A DNA stretch of 64,000 bases from Streptomyces sp. NBC_00539. Its GTDB lineage: Bacteria > Actinomycetota > Actinomycetes > Streptomycetales > Streptomycetaceae. The stretch is taken from positions 124,001-188,000 of the forward strand of contig NZ_CP107811.1 of NCBI RefSeq assembly GCF_036346105.1, read 5' to 3'. Both the position numbers and the translations under genes were made by a program. Of the stretch, positions 25,161 through 35,459 are shown one piece after another; position 1 is the first letter of the stretch; every line of letters begins with the position of its first letter. The notes below the pieces were generated by a model. That model was not told the origin of the DNA. It saw only the letters and a program-made list of their open reading frames with translations, and searched no databases.

Positions 25161-26825
25161 TTGGACACCGTCTTTCATCCGCTGGAGGGCGACGACCCGC
25201 GGTCCGTGGCCGGATACCGCATCGTGGCCAGGCTCGGCGCAGGCGGCATGGGCAAGGTGTACCTCTCGTACACTCCGGGCGGACGGCCCGTCGCGATCAA
25301 GGTGATCCGGCCGGAGTTCGGCGAAGACGCCGAGTTCCGCCGCCGCTTCCAGCAGGAGGTGCGGGCCGCCGAGCGCGTGCAGGGGCTGTACACCGCGCCC
25401 GTGATCGACTCCGACACCGAGGGCCGCCACCCCTGGCTTGCCACGGCCTACGTCCCCGGGCCCTCCCTGGCCGACGCCGTGCAGCGGCACGGCGGACTGC
25501 CCGTGCCCACCGTGCTGCTCCTGGTCGCGGGCGTCGCCGAGGCCCTGCAGGTCATCCATGGGGCCGGCATCGTCCACCGCGACCTCAAGCCGTCCAACGT
25601 GCTGCTCGCGGGCGACGGGCCCCGCGTCATCGACTTCGGCATCGCACGGGCCGCCGACGCGACCGCCCTCACCGGCAGCGGCGTCACCATCGGCACCCCG
25701 GCCTTCATGGCACCCGAACAGGCTGCGGGCGATGCGGTCACCCCGGCCACCGACATCTTCGCGCTCGGCCAGGTCGCAGCGTACGCGGCGACCGGCCTGC
25801 CCGCGTTCGGCGAGGGCACCTCGCACGGGGTGCTCTACCGCATCGTCCACGAGCAGCCCGACCTCACCGGACTCCCGCCCCAGCTCCAGGAGTTGGTGGC
25901 CCACTGCCTCGCCAAGGAGCCGGCGGCCAGGCCCTCGGTCGACGAGGTTCTCGCGCTGTGCCGGGCCGCCAACGGTGACGCGCCACTGCGCCGCCCCGAG
26001 GCCTGGCTGCCCGGCGCGGTCGCCGCCGACATCACGCTGCGCACGGCGGCGCCCGCACCGCCCGAGGTGACCCGGGTTCCCGCGGCCCCGGCACCGGCGC
26101 CGCCCGGCCACGAGCCGACGGTGACCGCCGCGCCCGCCGCGCCGCCCGCCGTCCAGGGCGCGTACGGACCGCCGACGCCTCCCCCTCCGGGCCCCTATGC
26201 CCAGCCTTCGATGCCACCGGGCTACCCGCCCCAGCCGTCCGCGCCGGGCCGCCCGACCCGGCGGCCGGGCATGGCGGTGGCGTTCGGGCTCGCCCTGGCG
26301 CTGCTCGCCGGCGGCGGCGTGTACCTCGTGAGCCGCAACTCCGGCACGGAAGAACAGGCCGCCGGGAAGGGGAAGGGGGCCTCGTCCACCCCGAACGCCT
26401 CGCAGTCGCCGGCCGGCGCGACCAAGGCGCCGGAGCCGGTCACCCGCACGGGCATCAACCTGCCGGAAAACTACACCCTGAGGTTCGGCGACGGTGAGCT
26501 GCGGCCGCAGGAGTCTGGCGGCTCCGTCGGCGACCTGGAGTTCGGCGGGCACTCGCTCCCGTACCGCGTGCTCACCCAGGCGGGCAACCACCTCGTGCTG
26601 CTCGACCCGGAGCAGGCCGGATCCCTGGAGACCTGCCGCGACGAGACGCGCTTCGCCGACTACATCCCCCTGGACAAGTTGTCCCCGGGCGCCCAGTTCT
26701 GCGTCCTCACCAAGGCGGGTCACATCGGTCTGATCACCTTCCGGGGGCAGACGGCCAACACCGACCCCGCCTTCCACGTCACCCTCGACGCCACCGTCTG
26801 GCGCCGGGCCGTCGCGCCCTCCTAG
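25161..26825 (+). CDS. Membrane Ser/Thr protein kinase (PknB/PASTA-less type)
   Basis: 554 aa from TTG 25161, which follows a GGGGG stretch. Kinase motifs: GAGGMG loop (26-31), Lys47 (AIKV), HRDLKPSN (139-146), DFG (158-160) and APE (184-186), so the kinase should be active. A Pro-rich linker (about 290-365) leads to one membrane helix (GMAVAFGLALALLAGGGVYL), then an extracytoplasmic domain with GINLPENYTLRFGDGELRPQ and a Cys pair. No PASTA repeats. The outer domain presumably senses a ligand. No cotranscribed partner is evident. Confidence 0.93.
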   Translation: MDTVFHPLEGDDPRSVAGYRIVARLGAGGMGKVYLSYTPGGRPVAIKVIRPEFGEDAEFRRRFQQEVRAAERVQGLYTAPVIDSDTEGRHPWLATAYVPGPSLADAVQRHGGLPVPTVLLLVAGVAEALQVIHGAGIVHRDLKPSNVLLAGDGPRVIDFGIARAADATALTGSGVTIGTPAFMAPEQAAGDAVTPATDIFALGQVAAYAATGLPAFGEGTSHGVLYRIVHEQPDLTGLPPQLQELVAHCLAKEPAARPSVDEVLALCRAANGDAPLRRPEAWLPGAVAADITLRTAAPAPPEVTRVPAAPAPAPPGHEPTVTAAPAAPPAVQGAYGPPTPPPPGPYAQPSMPPGYPPQPSAPGRPTRRPGMAVAFGLALALLAGGGVYLVSRNSGTEEQAAGKGKGASSTPNASQSPAGATKAPEPVTRTGINLPENYTLRFGDGELRPQESGGSVGDLEFGGHSLPYRVLTQAGNHLVLLDPEQAGSLETCRDETRFADYIPLDKLSPGAQFCVLTKAGHIGLITFRGQTANTDPAFHVTLDATVWRRAVAPS

Positions 26826-27355
26826 CCCGACTGACCCGCCCGCCGTAGCCCAGACAGATCCCCGTCGGGGGTACGGATTTCCTCCGCGCCCGGCGACTCC
26901 ACCACCGCGCGCAGGGCCAGGGTCGGCCTCTGCGGGGGCGGTAGACGCGCACCGTGCGCTCCGCGACGGTCAGGCGCCTGTTGGCCAGGGTCATGGTGCG
27001 GGGTGCCGCCATGGGGGTAGCGCAGATCGGTGATGGCGACCAGGCCGCCGCCGGTCAGGACCTGGCCCCGACGCGCAGTTCGGAGGGCGGCACATCCACC
27101 GGCATCCGCCCCGCCGGGACCCGCACCCCGACCCGGGCCTCGTCGGCAGCCGATGCCGGCCGGTGGCGGTGCGGCGGGCTCGCAGACGACGGTGCGGGCG
27201 ATCCACAGCTCTTCCAGGTCCTGACGGAGCAGGAGGAGAAGAACAGCGTCGTTATCGCCTCGAACGAGTCGTTCGGCAAAGCGCACACGTTCCGGCGAAC
27301 CTGTGCCAGGCAGCGCCGAAACTTCACGGGTATCGGCAGGAACGCGGAGGCTGCA
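26826..27355. other. Decayed coding DNA, no intact gene
   Basis: Short protein-like scraps on the minus strand (MAAPRTMTLANRRLTVAERT near 27012; LALRAVVESPGAEEIRTPDG near 26870) fall in different frames and are not recognisable. No intact gene. Confidence 0.35.
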
Positions 27356-27510
27356 GCCGGTGATGGCGCCGATGATCGCCTCGGTGGTGTCCCGCCGCCT
27401 GAGTTTGTGCCAGTCCCTGTATCTCGGCCGGTAGGGCTGGTTCATGGCTTTGACGACGATGCGTTCGAGGCCGGGGACCTCGGTCCAGGACTCCGGCCAT
27501 CTCCGTTCCC
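27356..27510 (-). pseudogene. ATP-dependent DNA ligase fragment
   Basis: The minus strand reads PESWTEVPGLERIVVKAMNQ then PYRPRYRDWHKLRRRDTTEA and IIGAITG. EGIVVK is motif IV and W-x-K-x-R-x-x-D is motif V of LigC/LigD-type ATP-dependent ligases, and IIGAITG is the start of the OB-fold. Sequence on both sides departs from the family, so this is an isolated remnant. Confidence 0.6.
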
Positions 27511-28036
27511 GCGCCCTCGACGACGCGCACCGGCACCAGGTTCCGAGCCCGGAGCTCGATGCCCGCGGTCGCCAGAGCGAAGACGTCCCGCCAGGCGGGG
27601 CCTTCTCATGCGGCCGCGAGGGCCATCACACGCCGCTGGGGCGGCAGCGCACCAGAATACGGGCCGGATCGCACCGCCGATCCCGACACCGGCACCGCAA
27701 CATCGCCGCGCGCGATGGCGCTGCCCGACCCCCGCGGGGCCGGAGCGCGTCAGGTGCCGAGGAGCGAGAGCAGACGCTCCGCTACACCGACGGCCGCTTG
27801 GTCGTCACGGCCCGCGCCCCGGGACGGTCCTGTCCCGACCCGGGGCGCCCCGGCATCGTGCCTGGCGGCGTCACTCCGGATCGTTCCGGGTTAACGGGGC
27901 CACGCGCGTGTGGGTGACTGAGGGCCGAAGGCGCTCGGCCGTCCGGCCGAGCGAAACGGTTGCTTGGAGCCGGCCACTGCGGGCCCGGGCGATCACCTGC
28001 CCCCAGGAAGCACACCCGAAACCGCAGGAAGTGACC
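27511..28036. other. No gene; leader region of the secreted multidomain protein
   Basis: No frame has a recognisable protein. The final part should contain the promoter of the gene at 28037; no clear boxes seen. Confidence 0.4.
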
Positions 28037-29629
28037 ATGAAGAGGCATATGACGAGCGCTGCGAGACTCCTCAGCGCGCCGGCTGTCGCACTGGCCCTCC
28101 TGGGCTCCGTCCTCGCCGCGGCACCGGCGGGCGCCGCGACCCCGGTCAGCGCCGCCGGGACTGACGCCTACACCTTCACCAACACGGACGGCACCCTCAA
28201 CGCGACGGGCACCGGCGACGGGAACCAGATATCCGTCACCCCCGACGGAACCAACTTCCCGACCTGGCGCCTGATCAAGCTCAGTTCCCCCGGAACCTTC
28301 AACATCGCCAGCATCTCCTCCGGCAAGTGCGTCTACGCCTCCCAACCTGCCGTGCAGCAGTCCTGCGGCAAGGACGGCGAGCAGTGGAACTTCCGCCCGG
28401 TCGACGGCAAGCCCAACTCCTTCGGCATCGTCCGGCGCGACGAGAGCAGCGGGGCCGAGTACTGCATGGACAACCGGGGCGGCCTGCACCTGTGGGGCAT
28501 CCTCGCCCAGCCCAACCCGTGCAACGGTAGCGCGAGCCAGGAGTGGACGGTCCCCGCCGCGAAGGCGGCCGAGGCCAGGAGCCTCGCGCTCGACTACTAC
28601 AGCGACCTGTGTTCCAAGAAGATCTCCTCCTGTTCGTGGACACAGAAATACGAGGGCCGACCCGAGGTGCTGCCGCGCCAGCCCGCATCGTCGGTTTGGT
28701 ACAACGACACCAGCACCACGATGAAGCAGATCTTCACCACGATCTACCACTCCGGCTGGGCCCAGTCGTTCTCCGCCGGGCTGTCGACGTCGGTCGGCGT
28801 CACCACCCCGATCCAGGCCATAATCAGCAACCAGCTGACCGCGACGCAGACGTACACCTCGGACGAGTCGACGATCAACGGGATCGCGGTCGAGGTCCCC
28901 TCCAAGAACTACGCCTGGGTCGACTTCGCGGCCGTGGGCAAGAAGGTCACCGGCACCTGGACCTTCGACACCGACAACCAGCCGTGGACGACCGACGCCA
29001 CCGTCACCGTCCCCGTCATCAACTCGACGGCCGGCTCGACGATGTACGTCGCCCACACCGGCGCCACACCGCCGGGGAGCGACACCGCAAGCCCGGACGT
29101 GAAGCCCACCGCCCTGGCGAAGACCGCTTCGGGCACCGTGGACCTTCCGGCGGGGACCGAACTGGCCGCAGTGCAGGGCGGCATTCAGGTCAGTGACGCG
29201 AACGGCGCCGTCATCGCGACCGTGCAGCCCGGCACCGTCACGGACACGAGCGGCGCGGCCCACAAGGTCTTCCTCGCGGTCAACGGCGCCACCGTCACCC
29301 AGACCATCGAAGGCGTCACCGGTGAGACCGTCACCGGCACCATCTCACCCCCGACCTTCTCCCTGGGCACGACCGCCGCCTCTCCGGCCGCCGCGACGAA
29401 GGCGGCCGGAATGATGACGACCCACATGATGACGACCGCCTCCTTCAAGGCCTCGCCCACTGCGGCGAGCAGCGACGCCCACGACAAGTGCATGGCCAAG
29501 GAGATCGGCAGCGGCATCGTCAGCGGAGCCCTCGGTGGTCTCGTGGGCGGCCCCCAGGCGGCGGCCGGCGGAATGCTCCTCGGCGCGGTCACCGGCATCG
29601 CCAAGGGCATTGTTAACTGCCCGAAGTAG
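28037..29629 (+). CDS. Secreted protein: ricin-like lectin + beta-rich (pore-former-like) + Cys-bracketed glycine zipper
   Basis: 530 aa; AGGAAG precedes ATG 28037. Signal peptide to about residue 34 (PAVALALLGSVLAAAPAGAA). Residues 40-175 resemble a ricin-B/beta-trefoil domain (GKCVYASQPAVQQSCGKDGE; YCMDNRGGLHLWGILAQPN; SQEWTVP). Residues about 215-345 are Ser/Thr-rich with alternating polar and apolar residues (FSAGLSTSVGVTTPIQAIIS; NQLTATQTYTSDEST), as in aerolysin/ETX-MTX2 beta-pore toxins. After a second beta-rich region and a low-complexity linker, the C-terminus has C485 and C528 bracketing a GxxxG-rich hydrophobic stretch (GSGIVSGALGGLVGG), like pore-forming bacteriocins. Monocistronic. 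Toxin or defence activity is inferred, not shown. Confidence 0.75.
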   Translation: MKRHMTSAARLLSAPAVALALLGSVLAAAPAGAATPVSAAGTDAYTFTNTDGTLNATGTGDGNQISVTPDGTNFPTWRLIKLSSPGTFNIASISSGKCVYASQPAVQQSCGKDGEQWNFRPVDGKPNSFGIVRRDESSGAEYCMDNRGGLHLWGILAQPNPCNGSASQEWTVPAAKAAEARSLALDYYSDLCSKKISSCSWTQKYEGRPEVLPRQPASSVWYNDTSTTMKQIFTTIYHSGWAQSFSAGLSTSVGVTTPIQAIISNQLTATQTYTSDESTINGIAVEVPSKNYAWVDFAAVGKKVTGTWTFDTDNQPWTTDATVTVPVINSTAGSTMYVAHTGATPPGSDTASPDVKPTALAKTASGTVDLPAGTELAAVQGGIQVSDANGAVIATVQPGTVTDTSGAAHKVFLAVNGATVTQTIEGVTGETVTGTISPPTFSLGTTAASPAAATKAAGMMTTHMMTTASFKASPTAASSDAHDKCMAKEIGSGIVSGALGGLVGGPQAAAGGMLLGAVTGIAKGIVNCPK

Positions 29630-29901
29630 TACCCCCACGCGCCATCGCAACCAGCGGGCTTCGCCCTCTCGGCAGGACCGTTCAGCGATCGGACAGCGAG
29701 CGGGGCCGTTGCCGCCAGGCAGCGGCCCGCCGTACGTCGCGGTGCGGCCGTTGAGCGACGAGCGGGTCTCCCCCGGTTGAACGCGCGCTCCAGTCCCACC
29801 GGACGGGCAACGGCCACATCGCCACCGGTCGGACCGGATCGACAGCAACGGCATCTTGGGAACCGCGAGAGTCGGCGCTCGCCGTAGGTGCCGGGGGTGC
29901 G

Positions 29902-30333
29902 TCAGGTCGCGGGACACATGGTCGCGCGCAATGCGGCGTTGATGGCCTTGCCCTGGGCGTCGGTGAGAGGGTGGGCGTCGTTCCCGAATCGCTGCGCCGC
30001 GGCATGGTCAGGGTTCTGGGCACCCCCGTTCAGCGCGGAGCACTGATTCCGGCCCGCGTCGATGGCCTTGTCGGGGTCGGCGGCGGTGTTGGGCGCAACT
30101 ATCGTGATCGCGGCGAGGTACGCGTCGCGGGCGGCGCCGGTAGGCCTCGGCGGCATGCCATTCGACGGCTTGACCGCCGACGCGCTCGCCGAAGGCGTGG
30201 CCTGCCCCGCGGGCGTGCCGACGGCCGTAGGTGCGGTCGGTGCCGCCTTGTCATCGCTGCTGTCTCCGCAGGCGGTGAGCGAGGCGGCGAGGGCGGCCGT
30301 GATCGCGATGGCGGCGGCGGTTGTGCGCTTCAT
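29902..30333 (-). CDS. Small secreted lipoprotein
   Basis: 143 aa; start ATG 30333 behind AAGGGGAA. MKRTTAAAIAITAALAASLT then AC gives a lipobox with lipidated Cys. A Thr/Pro/Ala linker is followed by a helical domain: ARDAYLAAITIVAPNTAADP, AIDAGRNQCSALNGGAQ and AINAALRATMCPAT, with two Cys probably paired. The DUF732-like pattern (Cys-bracketed helices with YLAAI) is possible but not certain. Upstream 30334-30681 has no other gene. Confidence 0.75.
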   Translation of the reverse strand: MKRTTAAAIAITAALAASLTACGDSSDDKAAPTAPTAVGTPAGQATPSASASAVKPSNGMPPRPTGAARDAYLAAITIVAPNTAADPDKAIDAGRNQCSALNGGAQNPDHAAAQRFGNDAHPLTDAQGKAINAALRATMCPAT

Positions 30334-30681
30334 GATTCCCCTTGTCCCGAACGTGTGTCGTGTGTGTGTGTGACATGCGGGCGCCCTGTGGGGTTGTACG
30401 CGCCCGTGCCGCCGTTGCCAGAGGGGATGACAACCGGGGGCAGGCCTGCCTGGGCTCCTTCCCGGTCCTGCGGCAGCACCCGAAGCTGCCCCCACCCTGG
30501 AACCCATCGCGCTGCGCGACGCCGTCCTCGCCGCCGTGGAACCCGTCATCGGGCCGGGAGGCCGGCCCCGGCGCAGCCTGCCGGGCCTGAGGAGGAGGCT
30601 TTCTACGAGCAGTCGGCGGTCGTCGTAGAGCGAGGTCGGGGAGGTAGGGGCTCGTGGGGTGGGGAGCCGGTCTGGCTCGCA
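30334..30681. other. No gene
   Basis: About 350 bp between the lipoprotein and STAS genes. A plus-strand scrap near 30500 (LEPIALRDAVLAAVEPVIGP) is protein-like but has no start or stop context. Confidence 0.35.
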
Positions 30682-30975
30682 TCACGCTCCGCGTTCGTGG
30701 ACGGTGGCGAGGTCGGCGAGACCGGAGATCGTCAGTACGGGAATCAGCAGCGGGGTGGCGATGATTTCGATTCGGCCGGCATGAGTGAACAGGACGCTCA
30801 CGCCGGCGCTGTCGAGGTATTCGACTTCGGTGAGGTCAACGAGCAGTTTGCCTGGAAGGGAATCGAGAGCTGAGGTGAGCGTGTCGGTGTTGCTCATGTC
30901 GATTTCCCCGACGGCCTTGAGGACTGTCGTGTCATCCGGTCGGCGCGCGGTGGTGAGGGCGAGAGGGGTGGTCAT
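30682..30975 (-). CDS. STAS-domain anti-sigma-factor antagonist
   Basis: 97 aa. The STAS fold is clear: VGEIDMSNTDTLTSALDSL, LLVDLTEVEYLDSAGVSVLF, with the phospho-acceptor Ser in LDSAGVS. Its GTG/ATG start overlaps the stop of the giant kinase/phosphatase upstream (ATGA at 30972-30975), so the two are translationally coupled. In such modules the SpoIIE-type phosphatase dephosphorylates the STAS protein, which then binds an anti-sigma kinase and frees a sigma factor. Confidence 0.9.
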   Translation of the reverse strand: MTTPLALTTARRPDDTTVLKAVGEIDMSNTDTLTSALDSLPGKLLVDLTEVEYLDSAGVSVLFTHAGRIEIIATPLLIPVLTISGLADLATVHERGA

Positions 30976-33900
30976 CAGGTGATCCTCGTGTGCATGTCGA
31001 CGGTGGTACCGGCTTGGTCGGATGTGATGTGGACGGTCTGCATCAAGGCGCGCATGAGGGTGACGCCGCGGCCCCGGTGGGGGTTGGCCTCGGGTTGTGG
31101 TGTTTTCCAGCGGCCGGTGTCTGTGACGGTGAGGTGGAGTGCGTCGGTGAGGGTTTCTGCTCGTAGGCGGACGGTGTCGCCGGGGGTGTGGCGGTGGCCG
31201 TGTTCAATGGCATTGGCACATGCTTCCCCGGCGGCGACCAAGGCGTTCTGGACGGTGTGCGGGGGCAGGGCGCACCGGTCGAGCCACCCGCGTAGGGCTT
31301 GGCGGACCGGGGCCAGCTGGGCGGATTCGGCGGGGAAGCTGATGTCCAGGGGGGCGGGGTATCGGTATAGCAGGAGTGCGACGTCGTCGTCGTAGCCGTC
31401 GGCTGGCGCCAGGCTGGTCATGACGTCGCCGGCGAGGTCGTCGATGGGGGTGTCGCGTCCTTCCTGGAGTGCTCGACCGGCTTGGTGGATGCCGTCGGTC
31501 AGTGGGCGGCGGCGGCGTTCGACCAGTCCGTCGGTGTACAGCAGCAGGGTGTCGCGGGCGGCCATGGTGCATGTGCCTTCGGGGCGTGCCGCGCCCGGGG
31601 TGATGGCCAGGGGGGTGGAGCGGCCGTCTTCGAGGAGGCAGGTCGCGCCGTCGGGGCGGGCGAGGATGCCGGGCGGGTGTCCGGCGCTGGAGTAGATGAG
31701 GTGGCCGCTTTCCGGGTCGAGGATGCCGCAGAAGACCGTAGTGCACAGGGCTCCGGGGATGCCGGCGGCGAAGTGGTCCAGCGCCGTGAGGACCTGGGCG
31801 GGGCGGGGGTTCTGCAGGAGGAGTGCGCGGCAGGCGCTGCGCAGTTGGCCCATGACAGCGGCTGCTTTCAGGCCTCGGCCGACGCAGTCACCGACGACGA
31901 TGCCGATGCGTCCGTCGGGCAGGGTGACGGTGTCGTACCAGTCCCCACCCACTTCGAGGGGCGGGGTGGCGGGCTCGTAGCGTACGGCGAAGCCTGCGGG
32001 TAGCTCGGAGGGGCCGAGGATGGCCCGCTGGAGGGCAAGGGCTGTTTCGCGCTGCTGGTCGTTGTGGTGGGCGCGGGCCAGTCCCTGTGTGAGGTGACCT
32101 GCCAGGAGTGACAGCAGGAGTTCGTCTTCGCCGGTGAACGGGCGGCTGTCGCCGAGGTCGATCCACAGCGCAAGGGGGCCGTCGGGGTGTTCGAGGGTGA
32201 CGCCGGCTCCGCTGCCGCGCGCTGCTGCGGTGAGGGTGGATTGCCGGCGCTGGTCCGTCAGCAGGTGGCGGTGTTCGGGGGACAGTTGCTGCCAGTGGGT
32301 CGGACCTGCGGTGGACGTCACGATCGGTTCGTTATGGCGTGGGAAAACGGCCGCCAGGACGTGTTCAGCCCGCCACAGGGCTTTGAGTTCGCTGAGGGCG
32401 CCGGTAAGCGCTTCGGTCAGGCTGCCGGCTTTGGACAGTCGAGTGCTGAGGGCTGCGAGCGCGGTTTCGCGCTGGATGGCGTAGTGCTCGGCGGTGATGT
32501 CGCGGAAGGTGCCGACGATGATGTTGCGGCCGGTGGCGGGGTCTTTGGCTTGGGCGAAGGTCGCACGGACCCACACCCGGTGTCCGTCCCGGTGGGTGAC
32601 GGGGATGGAGTAGGAGCCCCTCTGGTGCCCCAGCAATTGGGCGAAGGCCTTCTCCACCTGCCGATGTGCGTCGGGGTCGATGCTTGCGTCCGGCCACCAT
32701 GGGTGGATGGGTGCGTAGGGCAGGCCCTCGGTGCCGTACCCGAGGATGTCGGTGAAGGTGGAGTTGATTTCGGTGATGGCGCCGGTCTCGTCACAGACGA
32801 AGAACGCCTCTTGTAGGGAGTCCACCAGAGCGGTACGCCAGCGGGCCTGGTGGTTGCGCAGCCGCGCGAGTTCGACGTTCGCGCGGATTCGGGCGAGGAG
32901 TTCGGCGGCTGCGAAGGGTTTGACCAGGTAGTCGTCGGCGCCGGCCTGAAGGCCTTCGATGGAGGCTTCCTGCCCGGCCCTGGCCGATAGCAGCAGGACG
33001 GGTACGGCCGCGGTACGAGGGTCGGTGCGCAGCGCTGCGACGAGGGCGAGGCCGTCGAGACGGGGCATCATCACGTCGCTGACGACGAGGTCGGGCATGT
33101 GCGTGCGGATGGCGTCGAGGGCTTCCATCCCGTCGGTGACGCCCTGGACTTCGTAGCCGGCGCCGGTCAGCAGACGGGCGAGGTACTCGCGCATGTCGGC
33201 GTTGTCGTCGGCGATGAGTACGCGCGTGGGCAACGCCCCGGTGTCAGCGGCCGAAACCTCGTCTGTTTCGGTGGTCTCCTTCTGCGCCGGCGCGGTGCGG
33301 TCGCTGGGCAACCAGCGGAGCGCCTCTGCCGTGTAGGCGCTGGAAGCACGGGGGCCGGCCGCGGCGGTCGCGCCCTCGCGCACGGCTGAGTCAGGGGGCA
33401 GGTGCGCGGTGCCGAAGGGCAAGCGGATGGTGAAGGAGGTGCCGACTCCCTCGGTGCTGTCGGCTGTGATGGTGCCGCCGTGCAGGCCCACCAGTTCTTG
33501 GACGAGGGCCAAACCGATGCCACTGCCTTCGTTGGAGCGGGAGCGGGCGCTTTCGATGCGGTGGAAGCGCTCGAAGAGGCGCGGCATCTCTCCGGCGGCC
33601 ACACCGATACCGGTGTCCGAGACGGTGACGACGACCTCGGTTGCCTCCTTTCTCACGCTGACGCCGATCGACCCGTCGAAGGTGAACTTCAGTGCGTTGC
33701 TGAGGAGGTTGAGGACGACCTTTTCCCACATCTGGCGGTCGATGTACACCTCTTGCCCCAGGGGCGGGCAGTCGACGTCGTACCTCAGACCGGCCTTGTC
33801 GATGGCTGATCGGAACACGCCTGCCAACTCGGCCGTGAACGTGGCGAGGTCCACGGGCTCACAACTTGCCTGCATGCGGCCGGCCTCGATACGGGAGAAG

Positions 33901-35138
33901 TCGAGGAGGGCGTTGACGAGCTTGCCGAGCCGTAGTCCGTTGCGGTGGATGATCTCCACATCTTCATAGGACTGGGGGTCGTCGATCAGACGGCTGCGGA
34001 GCTCTTCCAGGGGGCCCATGATCAGTGTGAGAGGGGTGCGGAACTCGTGGCTGATGTTGGAGAAGAACGTCGTTTTGGCGCGGTCCAATTCGGCGAGTTC
34101 CTCGGCCCGCTTCTGCTGGGCCTGGTAGCTGCGGGCGCTCGCGATACCGGCGGCGAGATGACCGGCAACCAGTTCCACAAAGCCACGGTAGCCGTCGTCC
34201 AAGGGCCGGTACCGGTTCACGCCGGCCACGAGGAAGCCATACGGGGCACTGCCTTTCCCGAGCAGCGGCACGACAAGCGCGCGCGTGGGAGGCTCGGGCC
34301 ACGGACCACTCGGGAGATCGGTCGATGCCACGTCCTGCAGTGTCGTCACCGTCGTCTCCCCCAAGGCTGCCGCCCGGAGCGGCCACCGCGCGGACGCGTC
34401 GTCGGCCGAGAGCACCAGTGGCGCCGCCGCGTGCCCGGCATCGATGCCGGTGGTCGCCGCCAACCGCGCCGTGTCCGCGTCCTCGAACAGATAGGTCAGC
34501 GTGAAAGGCAGATCACGGGCGTTGTGCCGCATCTGCCGGCCTGCGAAGGCGAGCATCTCCTGCTCGGTGAGTACCGCGCTGGGATCGGAGCCGAGGTCCC
34601 GCAACGTGGCCATCCGCCGCTCACCGATCACCCGCTCCGTCTCCTCGCTGACCACGCACAGCATCCCGACGATCGTGCCGTCGTCGTCGCGCAGCGGGCT
34701 GTACGAGAAGGTGTGGTACGTCTCCTCGGTGAAGCCGGAGCGTTCCAGAAACAACAGCAGCGCCTGGTCCCACGTGGCCTCGCCCCTGCTGAGGACGTTG
34801 TCGATGCGAGGACCGATGTCGTTCCAGATCTCGGCCCAGACCTCGCTTGCCGGCCTTCCCAACGCCCATGGGTATTTGCGACCCAAAGTGTCGCGCCGGT
34901 AGGCCGCGTTGCAGAAGAACGTAAGGTGCGGTCCCCAGGCCATCCACATGGGAAACCGCGAAGAAAGCAGGATGCTCACCGCGGTACGCAGACTCTGCGG
35001 CCAGCCCCCCGGCTCGCCCAACGGGGTAGCCGCCCAGTTCACGGCGGCGAGGTCCCGGCCCACTTCCGCATCGCAGGCGAACACTTCGTCCAGAGCCGCC
35101 GACGCCGGACCGCGCTCAGTGCCTTCGCACCCCACCAC
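30975..35138 (-). CDS. Giant hybrid sensor: PAS-GAF-histidine kinase-receiver-PAS-GAF-SpoIIE phosphatase-HATPase
   Basis: About 1387 aa. In order: PAS (55-170), GAF (190-340), HisKA with SHEFRTPLT (His364), HATPase (NLLSNALKF, 477-485; G-boxes to 575), receiver (DD644-645, phospho-Asp688 in VVSDVMMP, Lys740), PAS (770-885), GAF (900-1030), PP2C/SpoIIE phosphatase (GGDWYD 1064-1069, GDCVGRG 1083-1089), and a C-terminal anti-sigma-like HATPase ([12 protein letters not shown]). It therefore combines histidine-kinase phosphorelay with the partner-switching enzymes. The start is uncertain: GTG 35138 lies five bases after AAAGGG, while open frame extends to 35330. A STAS gene is fused in translation downstream and another lies divergently upstream. 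Confidence 0.92.
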   Translation of the reverse strand: MVGCEGTERGPASAALDEVFACDAEVGRDLAAVNWAATPLGEPGGWPQSLRTAVSILLSSRFPMWMAWGPHLTFFCNAAYRRDTLGRKYPWALGRPASEVWAEIWNDIGPRIDNVLSRGEATWDQALLLFLERSGFTEETYHTFSYSPLRDDDGTIVGMLCVVSEETERVIGERRMATLRDLGSDPSAVLTEQEMLAFAGRQMRHNARDLPFTLTYLFEDADTARLAATTGIDAGHAAAPLVLSADDASARWPLRAAALGETTVTTLQDVASTDLPSGPWPEPPTRALVVPLLGKGSAPYGFLVAGVNRYRPLDDGYRGFVELVAGHLAAGIASARSYQAQQKRAEELAELDRAKTTFFSNISHEFRTPLTLIMGPLEELRSRLIDDPQSYEDVEIIHRNGLRLGKLVNALLDFSRIEAGRMQASCEPVDLATFTAELAGVFRSAIDKAGLRYDVDCPPLGQEVYIDRQMWEKVVLNLLSNALKFTFDGSIGVSVRKEATEVVVTVSDTGIGVAAGEMPRLFERFHRIESARSRSNEGSGIGLALVQELVGLHGGTITADSTEGVGTSFTIRLPFGTAHLPPDSAVREGATAAAGPRASSAYTAEALRWLPSDRTAPAQKETTETDEVSAADTGALPTRVLIADDNADMREYLARLLTGAGYEVQGVTDGMEALDAIRTHMPDLVVSDVMMPRLDGLALVAALRTDPRTAAVPVLLLSARAGQEASIEGLQAGADDYLVKPFAAAELLARIRANVELARLRNHQARWRTALVDSLQEAFFVCDETGAITEINSTFTDILGYGTEGLPYAPIHPWWPDASIDPDAHRQVEKAFAQLLGHQRGSYSIPVTHRDGHRVWVRATFAQAKDPATGRNIIVGTFRDITAEHYAIQRETALAALSTRLSKAGSLTEALTGALSELKALWRAEHVLAAVFPRHNEPIVTSTAGPTHWQQLSPEHRHLLTDQRRQSTLTAAARGSGAGVTLEHPDGPLALWIDLGDSRPFTGEDELLLSLLAGHLTQGLARAHHNDQQRETALALQRAILGPSELPAGFAVRYEPATPPLEVGGDWYDTVTLPDGRIGIVVGDCVGRGLKAAAVMGQLRSACRALLLQNPRPAQVLTALDHFAAGIPGALCTTVFCGILDPESGHLIYSSAGHPPGILARPDGATCLLEDGRSTPLAITPGAARPEGTCTMAARDTLLLYTDGLVERRRRPLTDGIHQAGRALQEGRDTPIDDLAGDVMTSLAPADGYDDDVALLLYRYPAPLDISFPAESAQLAPVRQALRGWLDRCALPPHTVQNALVAAGEACANAIEHGHRHTPGDTVRLRAETLTDALHLTVTDTGRWKTPQPEANPHRGRGVTLMRALMQTVHITSDQAGTTVDMHTRIT

Positions 35139-35230
35139 TGCCACCCTTTCACCCGGGCTGCATCCGCAGGCCGGCGCCAACCGCGGCACGCCGCAGCTCC
35201 CCATGTGCACGTAGCCGCTCGTCCCCGTTC

Positions 35231-35250
35231 CTGCCGTTTCGAAACGGCAG
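35231..35250. promoter_or_regulatory. Perfect 20-bp palindrome between the sensor and STAS genes
   Basis: CTGCCGTTTCGAAACGGCAG is a perfect palindrome without spacer. It lies 93 bp before the giant sensor start and 210 bp before the divergent STAS gene. A palindrome this exact is a strong candidate for a dimeric regulator's operator. Confidence 0.6.
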
Positions 35251-35459
35251 CATCCCCGTGGGCGCGCTGTGTAGGATATGCAGACCACGTCTGCCTCCCG
35301 GCGCGCGGGCAGACGGATGGGCGGTGGCACGGCGAGTACCGCCGAAGCTCACAGCCGCACTGGTTGCATGGCAGGGGAGCGACTCGGGGTGGGCGACGCC
35401 GGCGTGTGCCCGACCCCGCCCGTCACCACTGCACGACAACCTCTGCATAGGAGAAACCG

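Noticed and set aside
26954-28036. Upstream extension of the secreted multidomain gene (from 26954)
   Set aside because: The extension is Arg/Pro-rich without motif; the signal peptide and AGGAAG fix the start at 28037.
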